Origin: Nitrospira sp.
GTDB lineage: Bacteria; Nitrospirota; Nitrospiria; Nitrospirales; Nitrospiraceae
Length of the DNA stretch: 34,055 nt
Direction of reading: 5' to 3'
NCBI GenBank assembly: GCA_015903995.1
Contig: JABMDK010000011.1
Coordinates: 92,805 to 126,859, forward strand
Shown: positions 1-8,298 of the stretch, piece after piece
Layout of the letters: every line of letters starts with the position of its first letter
How positions within the stretch are numbered: position 1 is the stretch's first letter
Program-made: the position numbers and the translations under genes
Notes under the pieces: model-generated
The model's input: only the letters and a program-made list of their open reading frames with translations
Database searches by the model: none
Told to the model about the DNA's origin: nothing

Positions 1-541
1 CTACGACCTTTTCAATCAGTTCAATGAGCCTGGCGGATGGGGTGGAGAAAATGATGGCTCACTCCAGACCGCCGTCGAGCGAGCCAAGGCATCATTTATC
101 CAGGCGATGGATGACGACCTCAATACATCTGCAGCGATTGCGGCCTTGCAGGGCTTCCGGAGCGATATGATTAAGATAATCGACAATGGCCTTTCGGACC
201 AAGACCGCAAGAATGCGAGCCGAGAATTTCGCGTGCTTGGCAATGTCTTGGGGCTGTTGCAGTTGGACACGTGGCAATTCAATCCTAGTGTTCCATTTGT
301 CGGAGCGAACGTCGATTCCGGGATGCCGATTTCCTCACAGATGTCGGAGTCTGCACATGGCGGCCAATCTAATTCGATACCCACTTTGTCCGACAGTGAA
401 GTTCAAGCAAGAATTGCCGAACGGAGTGAGGCCAAGAAGCGTAAAGACTTCAAGCGGGCTGATGCAATCAGGGAAGAGCTTAAATCACGGGGAATTACAA
501 TTGAGGACAAGCCTGATGGCACCACCCGGTGGAAGCGCTGA
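1..541 (+). CDS. cysS: cysteinyl-tRNA synthetase, C-terminal part (5' truncated by the window edge)
   Basis: The reading frame is open from base 2 and ends with TGA at 539-541, giving about 179 residues of the C-terminal part. CysS charges tRNA-Cys with cysteine in the cytoplasm. The visible part holds the helical DALR-type anticodon-binding region (MDDDLNTSAAIAALQGF) and the usual CysS tail, with ERSEAKKRKDFKRADAIR followed by a GITIEDKPDGTTRWKR-like ending. The catalytic Rossmann core with HIGH and KMSKS lies upstream of the window and cannot be checked. A low-similarity linker of about 60 residues joins the two parts. The end overlaps the start of rlmB by 26 bp, so the two genes are probably co-transcribed. 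Confidence 0.93.
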   Translation, partial: YDLFNQFNEPGGWGGENDGSLQTAVERAKASFIQAMDDDLNTSAAIAALQGFRSDMIKIIDNGLSDQDRKNASREFRVLGNVLGLLQLDTWQFNPSVPFVGANVDSGMPISSQMSESAHGGQSNSIPTLSDSEVQARIAERSEAKKRKDFKRADAIREELKSRGITIEDKPDGTTRWKR

Positions 542-1304
542 GGCGCCGGAAATTCTCTACGGCCTCCATGCCGTCCGCGAAGCGCTGAAAGCCGGAAACA
601 GGCCGTTGCAACGGGTGTTGGTTCTTCGGACCGACAAGCAGTTCACTGATGTGGTCCAGCTGGCTCGATCTCAGCGTGTTCCCATTCATGTTCAACCCCT
701 CGCGTCGTTCGATCGTCTTGTTCCTCACGGCAAGCACCAAGGCGTCGTGGCTTTTGCCGCAGCGAAAGCCTATCAAACTGAAGAATCGATTCTGGCCCGC
801 GCCGCTCAACGGAACGAGCCGCCGCTCTTAGTCATCTTGGATGGAGTCGAAGATCCACACAACCTCGGCGCCGTGCTTCGGACGGCAGAGGGTGCTGGTG
901 CTCACGGAGTGTTTATCCCCGAACGCCGCGCCGCCGGGCTGACCTCAGTGGTGGCCAAAGCGTCGGCCGGAGCAATCGATCATATTCCCGTTGCACGGGT
1001 GACAAATATAAGTCGATCGATTGAGTCGTTGAAAGCGGCAGGAGTGTGGATCTACGGAGTGACACCTTCGGCGAGCAAGATCTTTACGGATGTCGATCTG
1101 CGAGAGCCGGTTGGGCTTGTCCTGGGAGGAGAAGGAACGGGAATTCGACCTGGCGTCCTGCAACATTGCGATGAATGCGTCCGCATTCCTCTGAACGGCC
1201 AGGTCGAATCGTTGAATGTGTCCGCTGCGGCAGCCATCGTCCTCTTTGAGGCAGTTCGTCAACGCCGAACTCACCAGGGCCGGGCTGACTCTACCGGATC
1301 CTGA
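516..1304 (+). CDS. rlmB: 23S rRNA (guanosine-2'-O-)-methyltransferase RlmB / TrmH-family SPOUT enzyme
   Basis: A 262-residue protein from ATG 516, preceded by GAGGA at 503-507. The start overlaps cysS. An N-terminal substrate-binding domain (about 12-90, EILYGLHAVREALKAG) is followed by the SPOUT knot domain with the three family motifs: ILDGVEDPHNLGAVLRTA, LGGEGTGIR, and LNVSAAAAIVLFE. RlmB methylates the 2'-O of a guanosine in 23S rRNA domain V using SAM. The family assignment is firm, but the exact target (RlmB or another TrmH-family member) is inferred from the presence of the N-terminal domain and the usual length of about 245-265 residues. The reading frame stays open far upstream inside cysS, but that part has no family similarity. 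The 3' end overlaps the convergent LuxR-type gene by 14 bp. Confidence 0.9.
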   Translation: MAPPGGSAEAPEILYGLHAVREALKAGNRPLQRVLVLRTDKQFTDVVQLARSQRVPIHVQPLASFDRLVPHGKHQGVVAFAAAKAYQTEESILARAAQRNEPPLLVILDGVEDPHNLGAVLRTAEGAGAHGVFIPERRAAGLTSVVAKASAGAIDHIPVARVTNISRSIESLKAAGVWIYGVTPSASKIFTDVDLREPVGLVLGGEGTGIRPGVLQHCDECVRIPLNGQVESLNVSAAAAIVLFEAVRQRRTHQGRADSTGS

Positions 1305-1569
1305 GCGCGCCGCTTTGGATGGCCGTCTTCAGCAGTTGAGCCGTATTCGACACGCGCATCTTCTTCATCATATTGGCACGATGGGCTTCAACCGTTTTGA
1401 CGCTGATCTTCAGCCGTTGCCCGATTTCCTTGTTCTTAAATCCCGCCCAGATCAATTCCAAAATTTCCTGTTCTCGTGACGTGAGCGACTCAGGCCGCTT
1501 TGCGCGTGCAGGAGGTTCAAGATTGGCAAGAGATTTCCGAGGCCGCGGCTTTCCAGTGGTCTTGGCCAT
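1291..1569 (-). CDS. stand-alone LuxR/GerE-type HTH transcriptional regulator
   Basis: A 92-residue protein with a basic N-terminus (MAKTTGKPRPRKSLANLEPP) and a single LuxR-type helix-turn-helix at about residues 27-88. Diagnostic pieces are LTSREQEILELIWAGFKNKEI and ISVKTVEAHRANMMKKM. No receiver or ligand-binding domain is present, so it resembles the output half of a NarL-type response regulator. The start at 1569 has a clear Shine-Dalgarno (GGAGAA, 9 nt upstream on the minus strand). The end overlaps rlmB tail to tail. It is divergent from the prepilin peptidase gene, with a short palindrome between them, so control of the pilus genes is possible but only inferred. Targets and input signal are unknown. 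Confidence 0.85.
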   Translation of the reverse strand: MAKTTGKPRPRKSLANLEPPARAKRPESLTSREQEILELIWAGFKNKEIGQRLKISVKTVEAHRANMMKKMRVSNTAQLLKTAIQSGALRIR

Positions 1570-1619
1570 AATAGCTAGTTCTCCATGTTACGAAGGTCTG
1601 TGCTTCAGGTATACTCATA

Positions 1620-1633
1620 TACGCAAAAGCGTA
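1620..1633. promoter_or_regulatory. palindrome in the luxR-like / pilD divergent region (candidate operator)
   Basis: A perfect dyad, TACGC-AAAA-GCGTA, lies between the divergent start codons at 1569 and 1742. Its position and symmetry fit a dimeric regulator site, but no function is shown. A second, imperfect dyad centred on TGATCA lies near 1661-1674. Confidence 0.3.
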
Positions 1634-1741
1634 ATGACGTCTAGTAGATCGCAGTTATTATGGAATGATCACTCCAAAATGTAAAGAAAGGCGTGTCGGC
1701 CATCGTAGGGTTACTGGGTAGGGAAAGCACTCTGGGCAATT

Positions 1742-2527
1742 ATGCATGATGGATCCAACCTGTTCCCGCTCCTGGTTGCCGGACTGTTTGGTGCCCTCAT
1801 CGGCAGTTTTCTCAACGTCTGTATCTATCGGTTGCCACGGCAGGAATCGATCGCGTGGCCCGGCTCTCATTGCCCTCAATGCTCTCATCCCATTGCCTGG
1901 TACGATAACATTCCCATCGCCAGTTACCTGGTATTGGCTGGACAGTGCAGGCATTGTGGCGTGCGCATTCCTTTCCGCTATCCTCTGGTCGAGATCCTGA
2001 ATGCCTTAGGTTATGTCGGACTCTTTTGGTTCTTCGGCCCAGGATGGGTGGCAGCGGCGTACGGCTTGTTCTATTCCGCTCTCCTTGTGGTAGCCGGGAC
2101 GGACCTTTCTCATAAGATTATCCCCAATGCCGTGACGTTTCCCGGGATTGTTGTGGGCCTCGTCTGTGCCGCCACCATCCTACCCCTCGGCTTCCTGGAC
2201 AGCATGCTGGGACTATTAGTTGGTGGGGGCATCTTGTGGCTTTTGGCGTGGGCCAGTCCCTATCTCTTCGGGAAAGAGGGGATGGGGGGAGGGGACATCA
2301 AGCTCCTCGCAATGGTAGGGGCGTTTCTCGGATGGAAGTCTGCGCTGATGACGATCATGATAGGGTCCTTTCTAGGATCACTCGTGGGGGTTACCCTTAT
2401 CGCTGCACAGCTGATCAAGCGCGAAGAGTACATTCCCTTCGGGCCGTTTTTAGTTTGCGGTGCATTGGTGGCCCTCTTTTTTGGCCAGTCTCTCCTTAAT
2501 TGGTATCAAGGGTTCTTGGCCGTATAA
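1742..2527 (+). CDS. pilD: type IV prepilin peptidase / N-methyltransferase
   Basis: A 261-residue polytopic membrane protein of full family length. The cytoplasmic N-terminal loop carries the two zinc CxxC pairs, CPQC (44-47) and CRHC (69-72). The peptidase half has the two catalytic aspartates of the GxGD family: D121 in GTDLSHKIIPNAV and D185 in GMGGGDIKLL. PilD cuts the short leader of prepilins before residue +1 and N-methylates the new N-terminus in the inner membrane. All eight pilin-like proteins encoded downstream are potential substrates. The gene is followed by 286 bp without a convincing gene, which holds a sigma-54-like site, and then minor pilin set 1. The Shine-Dalgarno upstream of ATG 1742 is weak. 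Confidence 0.95.
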   Translation: MHDGSNLFPLLVAGLFGALIGSFLNVCIYRLPRQESIAWPGSHCPQCSHPIAWYDNIPIASYLVLAGQCRHCGVRIPFRYPLVEILNALGYVGLFWFFGPGWVAAAYGLFYSALLVVAGTDLSHKIIPNAVTFPGIVVGLVCAATILPLGFLDSMLGLLVGGGILWLLAWASPYLFGKEGMGGGDIKLLAMVGAFLGWKSALMTIMIGSFLGSLVGVTLIAAQLIKREEYIPFGPFLVCGALVALFFGQSLLNWYQGFLAV

Positions 2528-2754
2528 CGGCTCTCCTGGCCGATTCCCCCCATTTCGTACTGTATCTCTTCTATCAACAACTGTATCTCTTGAGGTACGG
2601 CTCCTCTCCACGGTCATCTCTTTCCATCGAGACGTGGTGTCTTTCCGGCTAGCCCAGACCTTGGTCATGCTGCTTCCATCGATTCAATAACTTATGGGTG
2701 TTCAACCAGCACTTACTTGATAAGGAGTCCATCCATGACGGCTTCAATTACAAG

Positions 2755-2770
2755 TGGCACGAGTCTTGAC
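2755..2770 (+). promoter_or_regulatory. sigma-54-like promoter upstream of minor pilin set 1
   Basis: TGGCACGAGTCTTGAC matches the -24/-12 consensus TGGCACG-N4-TTGCW except for the last two positions (AC instead of CW). The -24 half is perfect; the usually invariant GC of the -12 half reads GA, which lowers confidence. It lies 43 bp before the start of fimT set 1. Pilin genes in many bacteria are sigma-54 dependent, so the position makes sense. The same bases contain TTGACA (2766-2771), a perfect sigma-70 -35 box, but no good -10 follows at the right distance. Confidence 0.35.
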
Positions 2771-2813
2771 ATAGCCTTGGACTAGCAAATCAGTCAGACA
2801 CAGCGGGGAACGT

Positions 2814-3245
2814 ATGAAGCAAGAAGGCAAGACATTGACGGAGCTTATGGTGGTTGTCGCGATCATAGGGGTAGTCGCCACAATGGCCCTCCCGAACTAC
2901 TCGGTCCTCAACTCGCGCACCCAGGTTCGTTGTGCGACCGAGGAAATCGCCTCGGAACTGCGCTTTGCACGACAGCTTGCGATGACCTATCGGGATCGCG
3001 TTCGAATCATCATCGACCAGGAACAGCATGCCCTGACCACTCAGTTCGTCAACAGCGCGACCACGCATCACGCGTATCACTATGGAGAAAAGGGGATTGT
3101 GATCGAAGAGCCGAGCGCAGGGCCGGAGATCCTCTTCCATCCAAGCGGACGCTCGGCCAGTGCCACGACGATTCAATTGCACAATCTGGAAGGACAGACC
3201 CAGCAGCTCACCGTGAGCATCACGGGTCGGATATCACTCCTATGA
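2814..3245 (+). CDS. FimT/GspH-type minor pilin (set 1)
   Basis: A 143-residue pseudopilin. A very short leader (MKQEG) is followed by the hydrophobic N-terminal helix KTLTELMVVVAIIGVVATMA. The peptidase site would be after G5, leaving lysine at +1, which is unusual because Phe or Met is typical. The conserved Glu+5 is present. The remainder fits a GspH/FimT domain (EIASELRFARQLAMTYRDRV). It is the first gene of a tightly packed group and is followed 8 bp later by a PilV-like gene, or overlaps it by 4 bp if the upstream ATG is used. The expected role is as a component of the pilus-priming minor pilin complex in the inner membrane and periplasm. Confidence 0.85.
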   Translation: MKQEGKTLTELMVVVAIIGVVATMALPNYSVLNSRTQVRCATEEIASELRFARQLAMTYRDRVRIIIDQEQHALTTQFVNSATTHHAYHYGEKGIVIEEPSAGPEILFHPSGRSASATTIQLHNLEGQTQQLTVSITGRISLL

Positions 3246-3253
3246 GGCGAACA

Positions 3254-3727
3254 ATGACGAATGATGGGTTCAGCCTGATCGAAGTCATGGTGGCGATGGT
3301 GATTGCGGGGGTTGCTCTGATGGGTACCCTCGGCGCAGTGGACATTTCGTCCAGGCACGTACAACAGGGTGGCTTGAAGGGTAAAGCGATGGAGTTGGCC
3401 CAGGCCAGATTGGAAGTGAAACGGTCCATTCGCTGGGAGGCTCTTCTGGAGGATGATCTCGACCGCGACGGTGCTCCGGAAACGTTCATGGCCGATGACG
3501 GCCAAGGCTTTGACATCACTGCGGGCGATGGGATCTATGCGGCCGGCTTCGAACGTGATGGGGTGACGGTCGTCTGGACGATTGAAGCCGAACGTCCAGG
3601 GACACTGCGCTCTGCCGCTCTGGTGAGGATTCGAGCGGGCGCGTCCTACTCCGGCCTTAACGGCAACAAGAGAGAAGTGCAGGTGGCAACCATTCGATCT
3701 AATCCCAACTTTGTGGGGCAACGATGA
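3254..3727 (+). CDS. PilV-type minor pilin (set 1)
   Basis: A 157-residue prepilin with leader MTNDG and N-terminal helix FSLIEVMVAMVIAGVALMG, with canonical Phe+1 and Glu+5. The chosen ATG at 3254 has GAGG six bases upstream. An alternative ATG at 3242 would overlap the previous stop as ATGA and add four residues. The C-terminal two thirds (about 50-157) carry acidic loops, including DDLDRDGAPE, that could bind a cation, though this is only a composition remark. The 3' end overlaps the next gene by 4 bp (ATGA), indicating translational coupling. The order FimT-PilV-PilW-PilX matches known minor pilin clusters, which supports the assignment. Confidence 0.85.
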   Translation: MTNDGFSLIEVMVAMVIAGVALMGTLGAVDISSRHVQQGGLKGKAMELAQARLEVKRSIRWEALLEDDLDRDGAPETFMADDGQGFDITAGDGIYAAGFERDGVTVVWTIEAERPGTLRSAALVRIRAGASYSGLNGNKREVQVATIRSNPNFVGQR

Positions 3728-4482
3728 ACCGAGGAGATGCCGCCGGATTGGCCAAGCGGCGCCAGCACTCCCTCGGCAGGGTACTCGACACGCGCGGTGT
3801 GTGCCTGACCGAATTGATGGTCAGCTTGACGGCCGGAGCAATCGTTTTAGCTGCAGCATTGAATGCCTTCACAGTCGCGCAAGTCCATGTGAGCAAACAG
3901 CAAACGGACCTGAGGCATCAGCAAGATCTCAGGCTGGGGTTGGAAGTATTCGAACAAGAAGTCCGGCTGGCGGGGACTGAGTCGATCGTCTCAGCGACTC
4001 CGGAGGAATTTCGTTTTCATGCCAATATCAGCGCCCATCGAACGATAACCACTGGCTCGGTTGTGCCGGGGCAATCAGTGATTGCAGTGCAGAACGGCAG
4101 TGGATGGAGTGAGGGGAAGACCGTCGTTATTTGTGGTCAGCTGGCCTGCGAAGCGCATCGACTGTCCCGTTCGGGCCAACGCTATCAGTTGACCTTGACT
4201 GAGCCGGTGGCCTCGTCTTTTCCCGCTGGGGCCTCTGTGGAAATGAACAATCGGGTGGCCTATTACACCAAGCGAGATGAAGACGGGACGGTGAAACTGA
4301 TGCGAATGGTCGACGGAGGAGCGAATACGCTCATCGGAGACTTGGAAGATCTACATTTTTCGTATTGGGACGAGTATGGGCATGTCGTATGGCAGCCATC
4401 GCTCGTGAAGAGAGTCGTACTTGAAATCGAGTCGAATCGATCCCTGCATCGAATGATGCGGGAGGTGAGCCTTCGATCATAG
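3724..4482 (+). CDS. PilW-type minor pilin (set 1)
   Basis: A 252-residue prepilin with an unusually long N-terminal leader (about 25 residues, basic) before the cleavage motif RG|VCLTELMVSLTAGAIVLAAA. Val is at +1 and Glu at +5. The helix continues to about residue 75 (QQTDLRHQQDLRLGLEVFEQEVRLAG), typical of PilW. The soluble domain has two nearby cysteines (CGQLAC) that could form a disulfide, and the family-typical IGDLEDLHFSYWDEYG stretch. It is translationally coupled to the PilV-like gene upstream. A start within the leader region would give a more usual prepilin leader, but no better start codon with a ribosome-binding site is visible. Confidence 0.82.
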   Translation: MNRGDAAGLAKRRQHSLGRVLDTRGVCLTELMVSLTAGAIVLAAALNAFTVAQVHVSKQQTDLRHQQDLRLGLEVFEQEVRLAGTESIVSATPEEFRFHANISAHRTITTGSVVPGQSVIAVQNGSGWSEGKTVVICGQLACEAHRLSRSGQRYQLTLTEPVASSFPAGASVEMNNRVAYYTKRDEDGTVKLMRMVDGGANTLIGDLEDLHFSYWDEYGHVVWQPSLVKRVVLEIESNRSLHRMMREVSLRS

Positions 4483-4492
4483 GAGTGAAGAC

Positions 4493-5962
4493 ATGTTGTA
4501 TTGCACTATCAAAGACAGTCAGCAGGGAATTGCACTTCTGGGAGCCATGATCGTTGCACTCATGCTCTCGCTGTTGGGCGTGACGTTGCTCAATCTTGCG
4601 GGACAAGAGGTTGTCAGTGCCGGATTAGCCACCCAGGTGTCGGTTGCCCAGCAGCTTGCCGATGGGGCCGGTGAGTTGGTGGTGGCCTGGTTTCACAGTC
4701 CCCAGACGACAGTGGACCTACCTCAGCTGTCGGCTCTTCGTGAAAAAAGAAACCGCGATAGAGAAGGAACGCCATCCTTCTTTGATGCGTCCGGTCGATC
4801 CCAATTCGCGGGCACGGCGGATCAACCCGATATACGGTTACAGGCGGGTAATCTCTTGGATAATCGGCTACTGAACGATCCTGAGACGGGGATGTTTCGT
4901 ACCATGACCCATCTCGGACAGGTGGAAGAAGTCAAAGTCTACGCGCCGACCAAGCCGGGCCTCCTCTGCACAGTCGACACCACGGTTACAACGAATACCA
5001 ATCCTCCGGTCAAGCAATCGATACTCATGCAGTTAGGCGCGCTGGACGTACCGCCGCTCACAGCCGCTGTGCAAGTGGGCCAGCAGCTCGGTCGGTTTCA
5101 GGCAGGATATGAATCCCCGGTCGCTGTGCATTGGGGTGAGTTAAAGGTAGGGGGTGATCTGATTCTCAGACAGGTTGACGAGATTCCACTGAAGAGTGCG
5201 CTTGCTCCAGTCACCGGACAGACCTATGACGAAATAACCCCACGAGAAGATCGATGGATGGACGCGTGGATAGGCGGGGCGGTGCAGGTGACACACGTAT
5301 CATCCGAACAGACTCCGAGTTTCCCTCATAACCTTCACATCGGTCAGAATCCAGTCCCGGGAGTTCGCCTTGATCAGTGGACCTATGCACACCTCAAACA
5401 AGTGGCCAAACGATTCGGGCGTTACTTCGCCATTGATCGCGAAGGCCTTCTGTATCCGCAAGGGATCGTAGAGCCGGGGCGTGGTATTTCCCCAGACGAG
5501 GTATTTCGATCACAGGGAAACGGCGATCAGCAGGGTCTGATCTTCATTGACACGCTCGACCAGACGGCACCTCGCCTCGACAATCTCGGGGTGGTCAGAT
5601 TACAGGCTCCGTACTTTGAGGGCATGGCGGTCGTACAAGGCCACATTGTGCTGGCTCCTAGTGGAGCGGGACAGTCCATCGGAGTCCTGAGCCCCCCACA
5701 ATCAGATCAGGTTACGACGGTCGCTCGGACGCCCGTTCAACTCTCGGGCATACATGTCAACGGGGTGCTCCACGCAAGCGGGAATATTACGATAGCCGGA
5801 AGAGTCCGAGTGTACGGAGCCGTGGCGGCAGATGGGACCATTACCTCAGCTGGCTCAGGCAGTACATTGGAGGTGTGGTATGACCACGACCTCAGCCAAG
5901 GGTTCTATCGTGGATTGCCCGTAGTCTATCGTGCCCCCGGTACATGGATGACACGATATTGA
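4493..5962 (+). CDS. PilX-like pilus assembly protein with a large C-terminal domain (set 1)
   Basis: A 489-residue protein with an excellent Shine-Dalgarno (AGGAG, 4484-4488) before ATG 4493. The N-terminus (GIALLGAMIVALMLSLLGVT) is the PilX N-terminal helix. It lacks Glu at +5 (glycine instead), as also seen in GspK/PilX-type tip subunits. The long C-terminal part is not recognisable as a known fold. It contains repeated beta-rich, glycine-rich stretches near the end (GIHVNGVLHASGNITIAGRV, GAVAADGTITSAGSG) that resemble a bactofilin-like or parallel beta-helix pattern, which is inference. PilX proteins are usually about 150-220 residues, so this one is more than twice the common length. It closes minor pilin set 1, 88 bp before the ATPase gene. 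Confidence 0.75.
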   Translation: MLYCTIKDSQQGIALLGAMIVALMLSLLGVTLLNLAGQEVVSAGLATQVSVAQQLADGAGELVVAWFHSPQTTVDLPQLSALREKRNRDREGTPSFFDASGRSQFAGTADQPDIRLQAGNLLDNRLLNDPETGMFRTMTHLGQVEEVKVYAPTKPGLLCTVDTTVTTNTNPPVKQSILMQLGALDVPPLTAAVQVGQQLGRFQAGYESPVAVHWGELKVGGDLILRQVDEIPLKSALAPVTGQTYDEITPREDRWMDAWIGGAVQVTHVSSEQTPSFPHNLHIGQNPVPGVRLDQWTYAHLKQVAKRFGRYFAIDREGLLYPQGIVEPGRGISPDEVFRSQGNGDQQGLIFIDTLDQTAPRLDNLGVVRLQAPYFEGMAVVQGHIVLAPSGAGQSIGVLSPPQSDQVTTVARTPVQLSGIHVNGVLHASGNITIAGRVRVYGAVAADGTITSAGSGSTLEVWYDHDLSQGFYRGLPVVYRAPGTWMTRY

Positions 5963-6050
5963 GTTAAAGACGACGGTTAAACGATGTCCGTGCGAAAGAG
6001 GCGAGCCATAAAAGCAACTTCTTATTGTCGATGAGAAAGGATGAGATAGA

Positions 6051-7877
6051 ATGATCACCCAAAGCGTTGAAACTGATCAGAAACGGCAGATCCTCTCGGC
6101 TGCCAGTCTGAAAAAGGCATTGATGGCCAAACAATCTCGCAAGATGACGATGGGGCGTAGTCTCTTGGACTGTATTGCCTATCGTGGCCTCATCAAGCAG
6201 GCGGACCTCGATACCGCCATAGAAGAATCTCTTTCACGGGAAATCGATTTGGAAACGCTCTTGCTCGATAAGTACCGCGTGCCGAAGTCCGCACTCGGGT
6301 CCGCGCTCAGCGAGTTTTACCAATGTCCCCATGTGTCCTATGATGAACGCACAATCATCGACCCGGAGCTCTTGAAAAACCTCAGTATCGATTATCTCAG
6401 AAAGAGTGCGTGGATTCCGTTGAAACGACAGGGGGCCGTCCTCGATATCGTCATCAATGATCCGCACGATCTGGAGAAAGGCCTCGATATACGGCGCGCA
6501 TTCCCTGGTACGATGGTACGCTTCTCAGTGGGGCTTCGCCGAGATATCGAGCAATATCTCCTTGTGGCAACGGGGCAAGCCAACGGGGGATCGATCACCG
6601 AGATTCTCGGAGAACTTGTCGATGAAGCGGGTAGTGAGCGAAACCGCGAGCCTGAGTCCGGAGAAATTGATGAAAACGATTCAGCCATCGTGCGCCTCAC
6701 GAACCAGGTGATTGCGGAGGCCTATCGCTTAGGGGCCTCTGATATCCATATTGAGCCCTATTCAGATCGCAAGGAGACGGCCGTGAGGTTCCGTGTCGAC
6801 GGGACCTGCTTTACCTATATGCGTATTCCCGCGGTCTATCGGCGTGCCATTGTGTCGCGGTTGAAGATCATGGCCAACCTCGATATCGCCGAGCGACGGA
6901 AACCTCAGGATGGGAAAATCCGGTACAAATTGACGAAAGATCGTGAAATCGAATTGCGGGTCGCCACGTTGCCAACCGCAGGCAACAACGAAGATGTGGT
7001 GCTGCGTCTTCTCACGGCAAAGGACACCATGCCCCTAGAGGCCATGGATTTTTCACAAGACACTCTACAAATCGTCAAGGATTTGTCCGAGCGTCCACAT
7101 GGAATGTTCCTGTGCGTGGGGCCGACTGGTTCCGGGAAGACCACCACGTTGCATGCCGTCATGAAGCATATCAACACCGATGAGAGAAAGATCTGGACGG
7201 CAGAGGATCCCATCGAAATTACGCAGGAAGGGTTACGGCAGGTTCAGGTGCATCCCAAAATCGGCTTTACCTTTGCTGCCGCGATGCGCGCATTCCTCCG
7301 GGCCGACCCAGACGTGATTATGATCGGGGAGATGCGCGACAAGGAAACGGCCGATATCGCCATCGAAGCATCGCTCACCGGTCATCTGGTGATGAGTACG
7401 CTCCATACCAACAGCGCAGTGGAATCGGTCACTCGACTGCTGGAGATGGGTTGCGACTCGTTCAACTTTGCCGACGCGATGTTGGGGGTATTGGCGATGC
7501 GGCTCTGCAAGCGCATTTGTCCTCACTGCAAAGAAACCTATCATCCGACTCAGCAGGAGTACGACGAACTTGTGCAAGGCTATGGAGTGCAGTACTGGGA
7601 GCAGCTCGGAGTGACCTACACGGAGGACTGGACCCTCTCTCGTGGGCGTGGTTGTGAGATGTGTAATCACCGCGGGTTTAAAGGGCGGGTGGCATTGCAC
7701 GAACTCCTGGTTGGGTCTGAAGAAATCAAGAATCTGATCCAATCCAAAGCGAGGACAGCCGAAATTCTCAATATGGCAATGCGAGATGGAATGGTCACCT
7801 TGTTGCAGAATGGGATCCGTAAAGTACTGGAAGGTCTGACGACCTATCGGCAAGTCCGGGCCGTTGCGATAAAGTAG
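6051..7877 (+). CDS. pilB: type IV pilus assembly / type II secretion ATPase (PilB/GspE family)
   Basis: A 608-residue cytoplasmic secretion ATPase. The N-terminal part (about 60-185) has the MshEN/T2SSE-N layout, then a linker and the RecA-like core. Walker A is GPTGSGKTTTL (about 357-367). The atypical Walker B is DPDVIMIGEMRD, the His box is GHLVMSTLHTN, and the Asp box region includes ASDIHIEP. A zinc-type tetracysteine lies near the C-terminus (CKRICPHC and CEMC). The enzyme powers pilin polymerisation from the inner membrane. Whether it works as PilB (pilus) or GspE (secretion) is not decided by sequence alone. The pilin and PilY1 neighbours favour PilB. AAAGGATGAG precedes the ATG. Confidence 0.93.
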   Translation: MITQSVETDQKRQILSAASLKKALMAKQSRKMTMGRSLLDCIAYRGLIKQADLDTAIEESLSREIDLETLLLDKYRVPKSALGSALSEFYQCPHVSYDERTIIDPELLKNLSIDYLRKSAWIPLKRQGAVLDIVINDPHDLEKGLDIRRAFPGTMVRFSVGLRRDIEQYLLVATGQANGGSITEILGELVDEAGSERNREPESGEIDENDSAIVRLTNQVIAEAYRLGASDIHIEPYSDRKETAVRFRVDGTCFTYMRIPAVYRRAIVSRLKIMANLDIAERRKPQDGKIRYKLTKDREIELRVATLPTAGNNEDVVLRLLTAKDTMPLEAMDFSQDTLQIVKDLSERPHGMFLCVGPTGSGKTTTLHAVMKHINTDERKIWTAEDPIEITQEGLRQVQVHPKIGFTFAAAMRAFLRADPDVIMIGEMRDKETADIAIEASLTGHLVMSTLHTNSAVESVTRLLEMGCDSFNFADAMLGVLAMRLCKRICPHCKETYHPTQQEYDELVQGYGVQYWEQLGVTYTEDWTLSRGRGCEMCNHRGFKGRVALHELLVGSEEIKNLIQSKARTAEILNMAMRDGMVTLLQNGIRKVLEGLTTYRQVRAVAIK

Positions 7878-7909
7878 ATGCGCGAGGAGAGACGCTACCG
7901 CTGAATCTG

Positions 7910-8230
7910 CTAGGGGGTTTGCTCCAACAAAAGGGCAAACGCTTTCAGTCTCATGAGCATATCAGCGTGAATGCGGATGTATTCCAGCCCGAATCGGTGC
8001 CCTGAAATCCAACGCACTCCAGCCAATTCGATCATCGCTGGTTCCTCGCCGTTTAAAAGGTCGATATCCAGCGAAACGTAGGTCGAGACGGACGGGGGGT
8101 GTTCCATCATGATGGCACACCCCTGCGCCGAGAGGTTTAAGACAGTTCCACTCAACCAGCTATCATTGCTCCACACTCTGCAGGGAAGCTGCACGGCAAA
8201 CCGCTGGACCTTACGAAGCTCCCGGCTCAT
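7910..8230 (-). CDS. PilZ domain protein, predicted c-di-GMP receptor
   Basis: A 106-residue single-domain PilZ protein. Both halves of the nucleotide-binding signature are intact: R6-x3-R10 (RKVQR) and N32-x-S-x2-G37 (NLSAQG). c-di-GMP binding is therefore likely from established PilZ structure. The start at 8230 is preferred because AGGAG precedes it on the minus strand. A GTG at 8275 would add 15 mostly basic residues but has no suitable Shine-Dalgarno. The gene sits tail to tail with pilB, 32 bp away. It could link c-di-GMP to pilus assembly, but partner binding is an inference from location. Confidence 0.88.
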   Translation of the reverse strand: MSRELRKVQRFAVQLPCRVWSNDSWLSGTVLNLSAQGCAIMMEHPPSVSTYVSLDIDLLNGEEPAMIELAGVRWISGHRFGLEYIRIHADMLMRLKAFALLLEQTP

Positions 8231-8298
8231 ACGACGCCTTCTCCTCTGCAGATTGAATCCTACACGATCGTACACCTCTTGTCCTCACTCCTTGTCGT

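Noticed and set aside
2735..2785. A 16-codon ORF with an AAGGAG upstream, before fimT set 1
   Set aside because: It overlaps the sigma-54-like promoter and has no similarity; it would lie upstream of the predicted transcript start.
2766..2800. Sigma-70 promoter from the perfect TTGACA at 2766-2771
   Set aside because: No acceptable -10 box lies 15-19 bp downstream; the best hexamers match at three positions or fewer.
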